Below are positions 37,273-47,329 of a stretch of DNA of 64,000 nucleotides, piece after piece. The stretch spans positions 7,209,519 through 7,273,518 of the forward strand of contig OZ020521.1 of the NCBI GenBank assembly GCA_963971425.1, written 5' to 3'. The DNA is from Bryoerythrophyllum caledonicum. Taxonomy: Eukaryota > Streptophyta > Bryopsida > Pottiales > Pottiaceae. The notes under the pieces were generated by a model, which worked only from the letters and a program-made list of their open reading frames with translations, was not told the origin of the DNA and ran no database searches. How positions within the stretch are numbered: the first letter of the stretch is position 1; each line of letters starts with the position of its first letter. A program made the translations under genes and the position numbers.

Positions 37273-38190
37273 GTGTTTTCTGCCGGGCCTAGCGCCATCC
37301 ACTCACTGGGCCGAGTGCCGTTGCGGAGGTTCTTTCCATACTCACTGTGTCGGTTGCCCAGATGCTCGTTTGGCGCGCCTCCAGTGCGGATGCTCTAAGT
37401 GAGTCTTTGACTTTAGTCATGTAGATTCTTGCGCTGGAGAAAGCTTTACAATTGAACTGGGAGAAAACTTTGAAGTTGCTCAGTGGAGAAAGCTTGGTGA
37501 ACTCGATGAAATCGTTGATTCTTCCGTGGAGAGCTACACTAAACAGTGGATGTAAGGTAGAGGCACCAGATTCCGATCACTTATGCCAGTTGGGGACTCA
37601 AATGACATTGTATTTCAAAAACTTTTATGTATAAAGATGCGGAATTAGGAATGAAACTCAACAAATATTTTTTCAAATTTAATCTCAAAGATTTGCAATC
37701 GATATAGAATTTAGAAGCCCAAAAACCACCAGAGCCTATAATCAAACTATAGAGTAGGTGAGATTTGGTGCCCTCCTTTGCCCAATGCCAATCGGCCTTG
37801 TTTGACTATTGAAGCAAGGCTACCAATGAGAGCTCAATTGAAGTAGAGCAACTTAAAATTGCACACTTCATGACCCAATGCCGATAGTGACTGGAGTTTT
37901 CAGATTTTGAGCTATCGATTTTGGGTTGCTTCATGCACCATTTCATGCATTTACCATTTTCATGCACCATTCCATGCATAATCTATTGATTGGAATTGGG
38001 TGCCTCTACCTTAGTGTGGATACATATTTGATGTGGATCACCCGCACTAATTTGCATCAAGCACATGCATGTCAAAATCTGATTGGCTATTTGATTTCAA
38101 GCAAGTGTGTTTCGTCGTCGATTGGATGTAAATTTCCATTCAATGTAGAAACTCAAACTACTTTGGTCCACACTATATGCAGTGTTTAGT
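37273..38190. other. Intergenic DNA, no gene seen
   Basis: It includes GCGGATGCTCTAAGTGAG near 37387-37404, which resembles the right end of a GAGCATC-type MITE whose left partner I could not find. An extra inverted MITE end (CACTATATGCAGTGTTTAGT) lies at 38171-38190, next to the following element. Confidence 0.35.
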
Positions 38191-38194
38191 ATAC

Positions 38195-38582
38195 TATACC
38201 AAACAATGAATATAGTGTGGATTCATTGGTGACGTGGGTGAAAAATGATGTGGACCACATCATTTTTGGTTTTGGAACACAATTGATGTGGACACATTTC
38301 AACATGTGTCATGCCATTCTTTGCCACCTCACTGCCACTCACTACCAAATATCTTCCACACCTTGTTGCCTGCCGCCACCTCACCAACCCTTGCCGCCAC
38401 CTCTCAATAATCCACATTGATTTTGTGTCAACAATTTTGAAACATCCCATACTAATTTATAAGGAACATGGTTTGATGTGGATTAATAATAGAGGTGGGC
38501 CATTGTAATTTGTGTGGACTAGAATTAGTGTAGGTATTTTTGAAATAGTCCAGTCCACACTATATGCAGTGTTTGGTGTAGC
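38195..38582 (+). mobile_element. MITE, about 388 bp, copy 1
   Basis: The ends are inverted: ACCAAACAATGAATATAGTG then TGGATT on the left, and the complement of ACCAAACACTGCATATAGTG then TGGACT on the right. The interior carries GCCGCCACCTC repeats, TTGATGTGGACACATTTCAA and AATAATCCACATTGATTTTG. A second copy of the whole unit lies inverted at 46945-47329. There is no coding capacity. Confidence 0.7.
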
Positions 38583-38756
38583 TGAGTCAAAAATTGGATG
38601 AAAACTTCAAAGTTACTCACTAGAGAGAGCTTTATAAAGAGGTTGATAAATACTTTGAAGTCTTCATCCAGTTCATAAAGCTTTCATAGAGGAAAACTTA
38701 AATCATGCCACACTCTCGTAGTTTGATGAGCTGACGCACATTTTTGAGCATGACAT

Positions 38757-40002
38757 TAGAGTTTTTCTCAAAGTCTGAGTTTTAAAGGGTGGCTACCTTG
38801 TGTCAGCCAAAAAGACCCGGTGCAACATCCTTTAAGGACCTTCTGTCTTTCTCTATTCATCAAAGCAGTGTGAGATTTAAATACGACAATATTTGCAAGG
38901 TGAAAGTTCTCACCCTCCATATTTTATGGGCCATGCGCATGGAACAAGCTAAAAATTAATAATGTGAAGTCACCAATGTCACCTTGCATCTTTGTTTGGA
39001 CGGTGACTGTGCCTAGATGATTAACCCTGTAGCATGTTGGTTGGTTGACAAAGGACCATAATTCATGGAATAAACCCCAAAGTTAACCAAACCACCATGT
39101 TTCTCAAAAACAAGTGGACTTTCAAGTGTACAACCCCTATTAGCGTTTTGGGGTGACAGTCAGTGTTTAAACCCCGAGTACTTTGAGGAAAACTCCAATG
39201 TGACATCATGATAGACTGGAGTAATCCTGAAAGTACTCGGGGTTTAAACCATAATTGTCACCCCAAAATCTGACAGGGATTTGAGTTTTCCTGAAAGTCA
39301 CCAAAATACACTGGATAAGTACCCCATATCTTAGGGTCTTATCTTAGTAACCCGGACCACATGCACATGGTGTCTTGCCCTGGGAAAGATTTGGGGGAAC
39401 TATTGGTCAACCCTGTGAGAACTTAGGGTACTATGGGAGAGCTTTAGCTTGCATGGGTAGGGCCCGAGAACATTTATTGCAAAGCATTTCATTGGTGCAG
39501 AAAAAGGTGATATGAAATTTCCTCATGCTCTTTTTCTTTCCGTTTATACATCTCATACTCTCTGGCACCATATTCCTCTTGACTTGCCCATTCGGGAAGC
39601 ACTTTCAGGAAAACTCTATTGTACGCCTGAAAGTCCACTTGTTTTTTAGAAACATGGTGGTTTGGTTAACTCTGGGGTTTATTCCATAAATTATGGTCCT
39701 TTGTCAGCCAACCAACATGCTTACAGGGTTAATCATCTAGGCACAATCACCGTCCAAACATAGATGCAAGGTGGCATTGATGACTCCGAATTACTAATTT
39801 GGTTACATTAGCCGGTTCCTTGCGCGTGGCCCATAAATATGCAGGGTGAGAATTTTCACCCTGCAAATATTGCCGTAATTAAATCTCACCCTGTTTTGGT
39901 AAATAGAGAAAGACACAAGGTCCTTAAAGGATGTTGCACTGGGTCTTTTTGGCTGACACAAGGTAGCCACCCTTTAAAACTCAGACTTTCAGGAAAACTC
40001 TA
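38757..40002. mobile_element. Long-inverted-repeat (foldback) element, 1.25 kb
   Basis: The outer ends TAGAGTTTTTCTCAAAGTCT and the inverted complement of AGACTTTCAGGAAAACTCTA open into arms of nearly 400 bp each (38757-39130 against 39620-40002). The arms share the phrases TTTAAAGGGTGGCTACCTTG, AACATCCTTTAAGGACCTT and AACCAAACCACCATGTTTCT. A second, inner inverted pair sits in the middle: GTTTAAACCCCGAGTACTTT (about 39167) and its complement (about 39229), plus TTTTGGGGTGAC and GTCACCCCAAAA. It encodes nothing I can recognise. The long arms suggest a Mutator-like or foldback non-autonomous element. Confidence 0.75.
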
Positions 40003-40216
40003 CTGTACCAACTTAGTTGCACGGCTATTTCATTAGGGATGGTTTGGAACATAACTGTAGTTAGACACACATGACAACCATATGGAGTTTCATCTTCCAT
40101 AAATGGTCCTTAAAAGTTCAAGCCACACTAGTTTCATGGTAAAATCTGCTTTGGTTCCTAAGCAAACCATTTGTTACCCTCTTCTAATTTACCTTTTTAA
40201 CCATATTATTACCACG

Positions 40217-40330
40217 ATGTTCCCATTGCATTCCCAATGAGTTCCCATGTTGTTCCCTAGAGTTCCTCACTGTGTTCCCAAATGTGTTCCCCGAGCGTTC
40301 CCCGTCGGTCCCTATGCGTTCCCAACGCGT
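40217..40330 (+). repeat. GTTCCC minisatellite
   Basis: About ten irregular units of 9-15 bp, each with TTCCC or GTTCCC followed by a variable AT/GC spacer. A related short GTTCCCGTGG array occurs at 16600-16630. Confidence 0.6.
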
Positions 40331-40558
40331 TTACACTGGGAACCAATTAAATTTAAACTTTTAAAATTTTATCCAAATTTACCTTGAGTGGGGCCAATCA
40401 CCAATCATTCGGCCCCCAACCCACACACATGTGCATGAGCTTAATGTGGGGTGTATGTCCTTGACCAGAGGGCTGATAGCCTGATACTTCACTCTGTTAC
40501 AGTCCCATGATATAGAAACATGGTAAGTGTTTCTGTTTTGAAGATGAGTCGTACTTTC

Positions 40559-40806
40559 TGTTAAGGTAGAGACTTGAGCATGACGAAGTCTAATGCACGA
40601 GGGATGTGTCTGGCTTGGTTAGGCCAGGTTTATATACTGAAGGTTACTACGTGGTGGGTGGTAACCATTGATTACATCTCTAACCACCTTGGTGAGTGGT
40701 TGGTTAATGAGTGTATCGGTGGTAGGTGAGGTAGTTAGGCTCTTAACTACTGACTAATAAATGATGAACCCTGGAGTAGCTAGAGGAATCTCGTGCTATC
40801 TCAACA
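40559..40806 (-). repeat. 3' LTR of copia-2
   Basis: 248 bp, TG...CA ends in both orientations, preceded by CTTTC. It matches the copy at 45495-45742 throughout. Confidence 0.95.
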
Positions 40807-40875
40807 CTCCTCCTCGAATGATATGCTTCCTCGTTAAAAAACTACCGTGTGCTACGGAGAAAAAGAGTGAAGTTA

Positions 40876-43800
40876 TCATTCGGCTCCTAATTCTATAAGG
40901 GTTCGCATACCAGCTATCTTGATCAGCTTGCGATGTTGGTGAGCTGGTAGAGCCTTCGTGAGCATATCAGCGATATTCTCAGCTGATGCGACCTTCCTTG
41001 CTTGGATTTGCTTTGCTGCGATGAGGTCCTGTGTGTAGCTGAACAAATGTGGGCTGATGTGCTTTACCCGATCGGCTTTGATGAAGCCTGAGGATACTTG
41101 TTCGATGCATGCCGCATTGTCTTCGAAAATTGTGATGGGCTCCTCCTTGATCGGTATTCCGCTCATCTGAGAGATGGCGTGATGCATTGTTTGTAACCAA
41201 ACCGCCTCCCGGGACGCCTCGTGAAATGCTAAAAGCTCGGCATGGTTTGTTGACGTCGCGGTGATGGTCTGCTTCGTTGATCTCCAGGAAATGGGTGCTC
41301 CATTTTTGGTGAAGATGTAGCCCGTCTGTGACTTCCCGTTCGTTGGGTCAGTCTTAAAACCGGCATCTGCGTAGCCAGTGATGCTGCTGATAGTGTTCTT
41401 GCGGTAGTGAAGTCCGAGGTCCTCCGTGCCGCGAAGATAGCGGAGAAGGTGCTTGACGCCGCGCCAATGTCGTTCCGTTGGTTTTTGGTTGTGGCGAGCT
41501 AATACGCTGACTGCAAATGCGATGTCCGGGCGTGTGTTGGTGGCGAGGTATAATAGTGCTCCCACGGCCGCCAAGTACTTACTTCTGTCAAGCTCCTCCT
41601 CGTCTTCTTCGGCAGGACGATAAGGGTCATCTTCAGTTTTGCTCTTTCCAATCATCGGAGCGGAGAGTGCGTTTGCATCGGCCATGTTGAATATACTCAA
41701 CAATTTCTTCACATACGTCTGCTGGTGGAGTAACAAACTCCCATCTGCAAAGTGCTTGATTTGGAGACCAAGACAGTATGTTGTTCGGCCTAAAACTTTC
41801 ATCTCAAACTTGTTAGTAAGCATCTTTTCTACTTGTTTACTCAATGCTAATGTCCCTATAGAGTTAAGGTCATCAACATAGACCGCTAGAATAACAAATC
41901 CTGTTGTATCTTTCAGGACAAAGACACATGGTAGTGCCGGGTGATTCGTGAACCCTTGGGATAGGAGAAAAGATTTCAGGTGATGATACCATGCGCGCCC
42001 CGCTTGCTTAAGTCCATATAGGGCTTTTTGGATTTTTAATCCGGAGAATCTCCCATGTACTGGTGGGGTTTGGTTTGTAATAAAATCAGGGGGCGGCTTA
42101 ATATGAATATCGGTATCGAGGTCACCGTACAAGTAGGCAGTGACAACATCTAGGAGTTGAGTCTCGAGTGATAATTGAACAGCTAGGCTGAGGAGATATC
42201 TAAAAGATGTGCTATCCATAACCGGTGAGTAAGTTTGTTCAAAGTCTATCCCCGGTTTCTGTGTGTAACCTTGAGCAACTAATCGAACCTTAAATCTGAG
42301 TGCATTCCCTTGTTCGTCTCTCTTGCGGGTAAAAATCAACTTGTGGCCTATGGGTTTGTCTATTAGGTCATTCACAAGCGGCCCAAATACACCGCGTTTT
42401 CTAAGCGAGTTATACTCTGCATTTATGGCTTTTTCCCAATGGGGCCAGTCAATGCTTTTCTGAGCTTGTACTAACGAGGTTGGATCTGTATCTATGGTTG
42501 CTAGGCTAGATAGAAACGTTGTGACATCATCCCATGGTGTGTGGTGATAGGTAAGGCTGGTGTGTAGCATCGTACGTGCCCTGGGGCGAGGGGTAGGGTT
42601 CAGTTTCCTTTTCTTAGCGGGCTCGGGAGGGGCAGGATTTCCCGATCCAGGAACTGGACTTCTAATGATACGAGGGCCGGAATGAAATCCATCTGGGATT
42701 TTATCCGCCAGGTTCTGAAGATTGATTAACTTCCTCACCTCGGAATCGGCTAATGCTGTACGCGGATCAGGGTTCAATGTAAGCGTCTCTATGGTTTTAA
42801 AATTTAATTTTGAGTGATCCGCCTTGGACTGTGAGCTAGGGAATTTGTTTTCTACGAATCTACAATTTTGAAATCGGGCTTTGTGTATGTCGTCACTATG
42901 CGGTAGTTTGTACCTAATGACGCTCGGGGAATCATACCCGAGGTATGTCCCTCGTTGCCGGTGGGGTGTGACTATTTTCTGCTTTGGTTCAGGTACCGGG
43001 ATCCACACCTCACATCCGAATGTCCTGAGGTGTGCTATGTGGGGGGTTCTACCTGAAGCCATCTCCAAAGGTGACTGGGTCAATAACAGGGTAGGTCTGA
43101 GACGTAATAGAACAGTTGCGTGAAGGACAGCATGTCCCCAAAAACTGGGTGCTAAGTTTGCGTGTATCAAGAGAGGTCTAACTATGAGCTGAACTTTCTT
43201 GATGTACGCTTCGGCTAATCCATTCTGGGAATGCTCATAAGGAGCCGAATAGGTCAATTCTATTCCTGACGCGACACAGAAATCCTCAAAGGCCTGGGAT
43301 TTGAATTCCATGGCATTATCCATGCGGAGGAAACATACGTGGTTATCGGGAAAGTGGTTTCTAAACCGGATAAGCATCGCTAGGGTTTTCGGGAACACCA
43401 TGTTCCGTGTCGTAAGTAGTGACACCTCAGCATGTCGTCCAGAAGCATCGACAAGAACAAAGAAATACTGAAACTGACCTGATTTGGGAGTGATTGGTCC
43501 GCATATGTCGCCGTGCAAGCGATGTAGCGGAGCTGGCATCTCGGTCGGGAGTCGCCATCTTGACGGTTGGCGTATGAGTTTGCCTTGTATGCACGCCGCG
43601 CACTCCTCGACCCGCTCAGCATCACTTGTACATAGGTCGTGACCAATGAGTGTTGGAACCATTTTCCTCATCATGGTAGTCCCAGGGTGTCCCAGCCGGC
43701 GATGCCAGAGATCTGCCTTGGCGCTCGTGGTCATGAATGACATTTGGACACCCTCCAGGGGTAGGCGTGGGGAATCTTGTCCACCACCCTCTTCCTCACC

Positions 43801-45243
43801 TTTGCAGGCGGGGCTAGGTATAGTTCCCATTAAGGGTAACTCATACAGGCCGTTGTCTCCCGCATGTGCGGTGGCGAGGAGTCTCTGCCCTCGCCTGAGC
43901 TCCAGAACCTCTTCATCATTCCCCACCGCAGTGGAGACGTGGATACGATTGGCCCTAAGGTCTCGGTAGCTGATCAGGCTCCGAGGGGCATCCGGGGCGT
44001 ACATTGCCTTTTCACAGGTGAGGGGGGCTCCCCCGGGCAAGACTATGTTTGCCCGGCCCTCGCGAAACTTAAGAGTCCGCTTGCCTGCTATTGTGACTAT
44101 GTCACATGTTTGCCACGGCTCATTTCGAGTTCCAAACTCGAAGAATGCCTGGTCTTGGAGTATCGTATGGGTGGACGCACTATCAAGCAAAGCTATTCTC
44201 GTTTTGCTTGCAGGTGACCCATAGTGGACCATATAGTTTTCAGGATCCAACCCATGAAGTGTAAGAGAGGGGGCATCAAGGGTATGTGTTTCCCTTTTTC
44301 CATCTCTTAGTGACTTCAACTCTCGATACATGTCAACTATGTACTGAGACGCTCTACACTCCTTGACAAAGTGCCCTTGACGACCGCACTTATGACATGA
44401 TCCCTTCAATACCTTGCTCGATGACTGTGACGAGCTAGACGACTTGTCAAGTCTGGGTTTGTACCTGGGGTTTCGGTTTGAATGATTCCATTCATGTTTT
44501 GGGCGCCATTCTCCCTTGCTCTTCCTCCGTGGTGCCTCCGAAGCGTGAGTTTCCCTGTTGAGATTGCCTGATTTTGGTGGCGGAGTTGGCATAGAGTTCG
44601 ACTGCTTCCCTTCCTTCATTTCGGTCGCGTGTATCTCCTTGGCGGGGCGTGCTTCGGCATTCTTCAACAACATCTGCTGCTGCTTTTCCGCGAGGAGAAG
44701 ATAAGACATAAGCTCTGAGTGTTGGGTGAACTTCATATTGCGGTACTGCTGCGCTAGAATTGCACAAGCTGGTGGGAAGGTTGAGAGCGTCTTATCTATC
44801 ATGTCAATGTCGGTGATGGTGTCGCCGCATAGCCTGAGTTGCGCCACGATTCGATGGAGTTCCGAGTTGAAGGCGAGAAAGTTCGGGAAATCGAGGACTC
44901 TGAGGCTGATCCAATCGCTGCGTGCTTGTGGCAAGAAGATGGTCTCCTCATGTTTGAAGCGTGCCTCTAATGCTGTCCACAGTTCCGCCGGGTTTTCCAC
45001 CTGGATGTACTGTTGACGTAAAGATGCATCGAGGTGTCTTCGCAGTATCAGTAAGGTTTTCCACCTGTACAGCGCTGGGATCTCATTTTCAGGCTCTGTC
45101 TCCAACGTCGCGTCCAGTTCTTCTGCGCAAAGGTACGTCCACATGTCCACGTTCCAGCCGAGGTAGTTCGACCCGTCCGGTTCAAGAGGATCGAAGAAGA
45201 GCGGCTGTATGCGGGTGTCCCGTGTGCGAGCGTGTGTCGCCAT
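40876..45243 (-). CDS. copia-2 Gag-Pol polyprotein, 1,455 residues
   Basis: One open frame with all Ty1/copia domains in order: Gag (residues about 1-270), CCHC zinc knuckle CHKCGRQGHFVKEC (about 285), and protease LLDSASTHTIL (about 355), a DSAS variant of the usual DSGA. Next come GAG-pre-integrase LWHRRLGHPG (about 515) and integrase with LHGDICGP, LRMDNAMEF and SQNGLAEAYIKK as the D, D, E regions. Reverse transcriptase includes RLVAQGYTQKPGIDFEQTYS and VYVDDLNSIG, and RNase H includes GYADAGFKTDPTNGKSQTGY and FEDNAACIEQV. There is no stop or frameshift. The start ATG lies 252 bp inside the 5' LTR, and the stop lies 69 bp before the 3' LTR. Gag and Pol are translated as one frame, as is usual in plant copia elements. 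Confidence 0.96.
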   Translation of the reverse strand: MATHARTRDTRIQPLFFDPLEPDGSNYLGWNVDMWTYLCAEELDATLETEPENEIPALYRWKTLLILRRHLDASLRQQYIQVENPAELWTALEARFKHEETIFLPQARSDWISLRVLDFPNFLAFNSELHRIVAQLRLCGDTITDIDMIDKTLSTFPPACAILAQQYRNMKFTQHSELMSYLLLAEKQQQMLLKNAEARPAKEIHATEMKEGKQSNSMPTPPPKSGNLNRETHASEAPRRKSKGEWRPKHEWNHSNRNPRYKPRLDKSSSSSQSSSKVLKGSCHKCGRQGHFVKECRASQYIVDMYRELKSLRDGKRETHTLDAPSLTLHGLDPENYMVHYGSPASKTRIALLDSASTHTILQDQAFFEFGTRNEPWQTCDIVTIAGKRTLKFREGRANIVLPGGAPLTCEKAMYAPDAPRSLISYRDLRANRIHVSTAVGNDEEVLELRRGQRLLATAHAGDNGLYELPLMGTIPSPACKGEEEGGGQDSPRLPLEGVQMSFMTTSAKADLWHRRLGHPGTTMMRKMVPTLIGHDLCTSDAERVEECAACIQGKLIRQPSRWRLPTEMPAPLHRLHGDICGPITPKSGQFQYFFVLVDASGRHAEVSLLTTRNMVFPKTLAMLIRFRNHFPDNHVCFLRMDNAMEFKSQAFEDFCVASGIELTYSAPYEHSQNGLAEAYIKKVQLIVRPLLIHANLAPSFWGHAVLHATVLLRLRPTLLLTQSPLEMASGRTPHIAHLRTFGCEVWIPVPEPKQKIVTPHRQRGTYLGYDSPSVIRYKLPHSDDIHKARFQNCRFVENKFPSSQSKADHSKLNFKTIETLTLNPDPRTALADSEVRKLINLQNLADKIPDGFHSGPRIIRSPVPGSGNPAPPEPAKKRKLNPTPRPRARTMLHTSLTYHHTPWDDVTTFLSSLATIDTDPTSLVQAQKSIDWPHWEKAINAEYNSLRKRGVFGPLVNDLIDKPIGHKLIFTRKRDEQGNALRFKVRLVAQGYTQKPGIDFEQTYSPVMDSTSFRYLLSLAVQLSLETQLLDVVTAYLYGDLDTDIHIKPPPDFITNQTPPVHGRFSGLKIQKALYGLKQAGRAWYHHLKSFLLSQGFTNHPALPCVFVLKDTTGFVILAVYVDDLNSIGTLALSKQVEKMLTNKFEMKVLGRTTYCLGLQIKHFADGSLLLHQQTYVKKLLSIFNMADANALSAPMIGKSKTEDDPYRPAEEDEEELDRSKYLAAVGALLYLATNTRPDIAFAVSVLARHNQKPTERHWRGVKHLLRYLRGTEDLGLHYRKNTISSITGYADAGFKTDPTNGKSQTGYIFTKNGAPISWRSTKQTITATSTNHAELLAFHEASREAVWLQTMHHAISQMSGIPIKEEPITIFEDNAACIEQVSSGFIKADRVKHISPHLFSYTQDLIAAKQIQARKVASAENIADMLTKALPAHQHRKLIKIAGMRTLIELGAE

Positions 45244-45481
45244 GACTGTGATCTCTATCTTTTATAATTCTAGTTGGTTGCCCTGATTTGTATCCGACAC
45301 CCTTCCCCTAATACCCGTAAGCGCAAATCTGACCTCTACCCGAAGGTGTGTATATGTGAGTCAAAACTGTGCAAGGTCTGAGCTATGGATGAGAAAGATT
45401 GTGGACACACAAAAAAAATCAGAGTAAAAGAAAAAAAATGAATTAACAATGAAAGAAAAAAATCAGGGTATCGAGCAAAAA

Positions 45482-45494
45482 CGTGCTGATAACG
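45482..45494 (-). other. copia-2 primer-binding region
   Basis: In element orientation CGTTATCAGCACG follows the 5' LTR directly. A TTATCAGCACG-type site at this position is common in plant copia elements. I did not assign the tRNA. Confidence 0.6.
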
Positions 45495-45742
45495 TGTTAA
45501 GGTAGAGACTTGAGCATGACGAAGTCTAATGCACGAGGGATGTGTCTGGCTTGGTTAGGCCAGGTTTATATACTGAAGGTTACTACGTGGTGGGTGGTAA
45601 CCATTGATTACATCTCTAACCACCTTGGTGAGTGGTTGGTTAATGAGTGTATCGGTGGTAGGTGAGGTAGTTAGGCTCTTAACTACTGACTAATAAATGA
45701 TGAACCCTGGAGTAGCTAGAGGAATCTCGTGCTATCTCAACA
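45495..45742 (-). repeat. 5' LTR of copia-2
   Basis: 248 bp, the same sequence as the copy at 40559-40806, followed on the plus strand by the CTTTC target duplication. Confidence 0.95.
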
Positions 45743-45936
45743 CTTTCTAGGTGATAAGTGAATATTGTGTCAATGCAATTTATTTTTTTACATTAAGGCA
45801 CCACCGAACTTTATTTTAGACTCCATGAGAAGAAGTGGCAATTGAGTTTGGATACACTACATTAAAAATTCTGATTAGAATTGTATAGCAATAAGTGTCA
45901 CAAGACGTGACACTATTCATCTGCATTATCGAGGGT

Positions 45937-46022
45937 ATCAATATATGTCACATAAGAATAACTCATTGAACCAAGCAATATCAATATATGTCACATAAGA
46001 ATAACTCATTGAACCAAGCAAT
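45937..46022. repeat. Exact tandem duplication, 2 x 43 bp
   Basis: A 43-bp unit beginning ATCAATATATGTCACATAAG is present twice head to tail without a mismatch. It lies in AT-rich intergenic DNA with scattered TTTAGTGTTG-like MITE arms (45850-46680). Confidence 0.85.
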
Positions 46023-46345
46023 ACATTATTGTCACCAAATTAGTGTTGGTAATGTAAGTACCTTAGTTGATAATTACAATTGAGTAAGACAATTAAAATT
46101 TGTGATACTATTTATCATTTTTAGTGTAATAGAAAGATGGTTTGAAACTACCATTAAGTATACCAACTTTACTAATAATGATGTTTAGTTCCCAACACTA
46201 ATTATGAAACACAACTCTAAATGTAAACTACGCATTTAGTGTTGTGAAAGTTAATGCCAAGTGCAACAATACTTGTCAAGTGCAGTAAATGATGTAATAC
46301 AAAAAAAATCTTATTGACATTTAGTGTAGGGTAATGATTGTATAC

Positions 46346-46349
<4 letters not shown>

Positions 46350-46395
<46 letters not shown>
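46350..46395. repeat. (AT)n microsatellite
   Basis: About 22 uninterrupted AT units. Confidence 0.95.
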
Positions 46396-46399
<4 letters not shown>

Positions 46400-46944
46400 T
46401 CATATATAGTATATATTGAGGGCATATTAATGCATATCATGTATTATACAACATAAATTGCGTTCATTTGGTATATGCCATAGTATGTATACAATTAATA
46501 CCCTACAAGGAAGTAAATGCCAACAAGTAATGTTTTATATTGCTTCACTTGTTACAGTTGATAAATACCGTTGTACTTGGCATTTACTTCCACAACACTA
46601 TATGTGTAGTTTATATGTGCGGTTCATAATTAGTGTTGGGAACACTAAACATCATTTTCCGTGTCATGGAGTGATAGAAATATTTGTATAGTGTTTTTTG
46701 TCATTTTAAGCCCTGCTTGTGATTGGTGCACGACGGTCATTGTAGAAAATTCAGTGTAACAGATTTGTTGTCACCCATGCATACAAAGAGATTGGTTTTG
46801 ATCAAACTCAAAGGGCATTCGAAAATGTACGGTTAGATCCTGGGTGTCACATTGGACCTCCATGCAGCACTGGTTGGTAGTTGGTGGTTTGTACTTGGGA
46901 ATGTCAAACAAGCAATTTGGGTCAAAAATAAGCTCTCCATGTAG

Positions 46945-47329
46945 TACACCAAACACTGCATATCCTGCGGACTAGACCATTTCAAAGTACCTACACAAAT
47001 TCCAGTACACGCAAATGACAGTGGTCCACCTCAATTCTCAATCCACATCAAATCATGCTCCTCATAAAATAATGTAGGATTTTTCAAAATTGTTGAAACA
47101 AAATTAATGTGGATTATTGAGAGGTGGCGGTGACCAATGGTGAGGCGGCGGCAAGCGATGAGGAGTGGAAGATATTTTGGTAGTGAGAGGCGGTGTGGTG
47201 GCAAAGAATGGCATGATACATGCTGAAATGTGCCCACATCAATTGTGTTCCAAAACCAAAATTGATGTGGTGCACATCAATTTCACCAACATTACCAATG
47301 AATCCATACTACATTCAATGTTTGGTGTA
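46945..47329 (-). mobile_element. MITE, about 385 bp, copy 2 (inverted relative to 38.2 kb)
   Basis: It starts TACACCAAACACTGCATATC and ends TTCAATGTTTGGTGTA. The interior matches the copy at 38195-38582 in reverse complement, including AATCCACATCAAATCATG, GGATTATTGAGAGGTGGCGG and ACATCAATTGTGTTCCAAAA. It is non-coding. Confidence 0.7.

Larger units (their letters stand above)
40559..45742 (-). mobile_element. Intact young Ty1/copia retrotransposon (copia-2), 5,184 bp
   Basis: The 248-bp LTRs at 40559-40806 and 45495-45742 appear identical base for base on reading. Both flanks carry the same 5-bp target duplication CTTTC (40554-40558 and 45743-45747). In element orientation the LTR starts TGTTGAG and ends TTAACA. 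CGTTATCAGCACG follows the 5' LTR as primer-binding region, and a GAGGAGGAG purine tract precedes the 3' LTR. A single uninterrupted polyprotein fills the interior. These features point to a recent insertion that may still be able to transpose. Confidence 0.96.
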
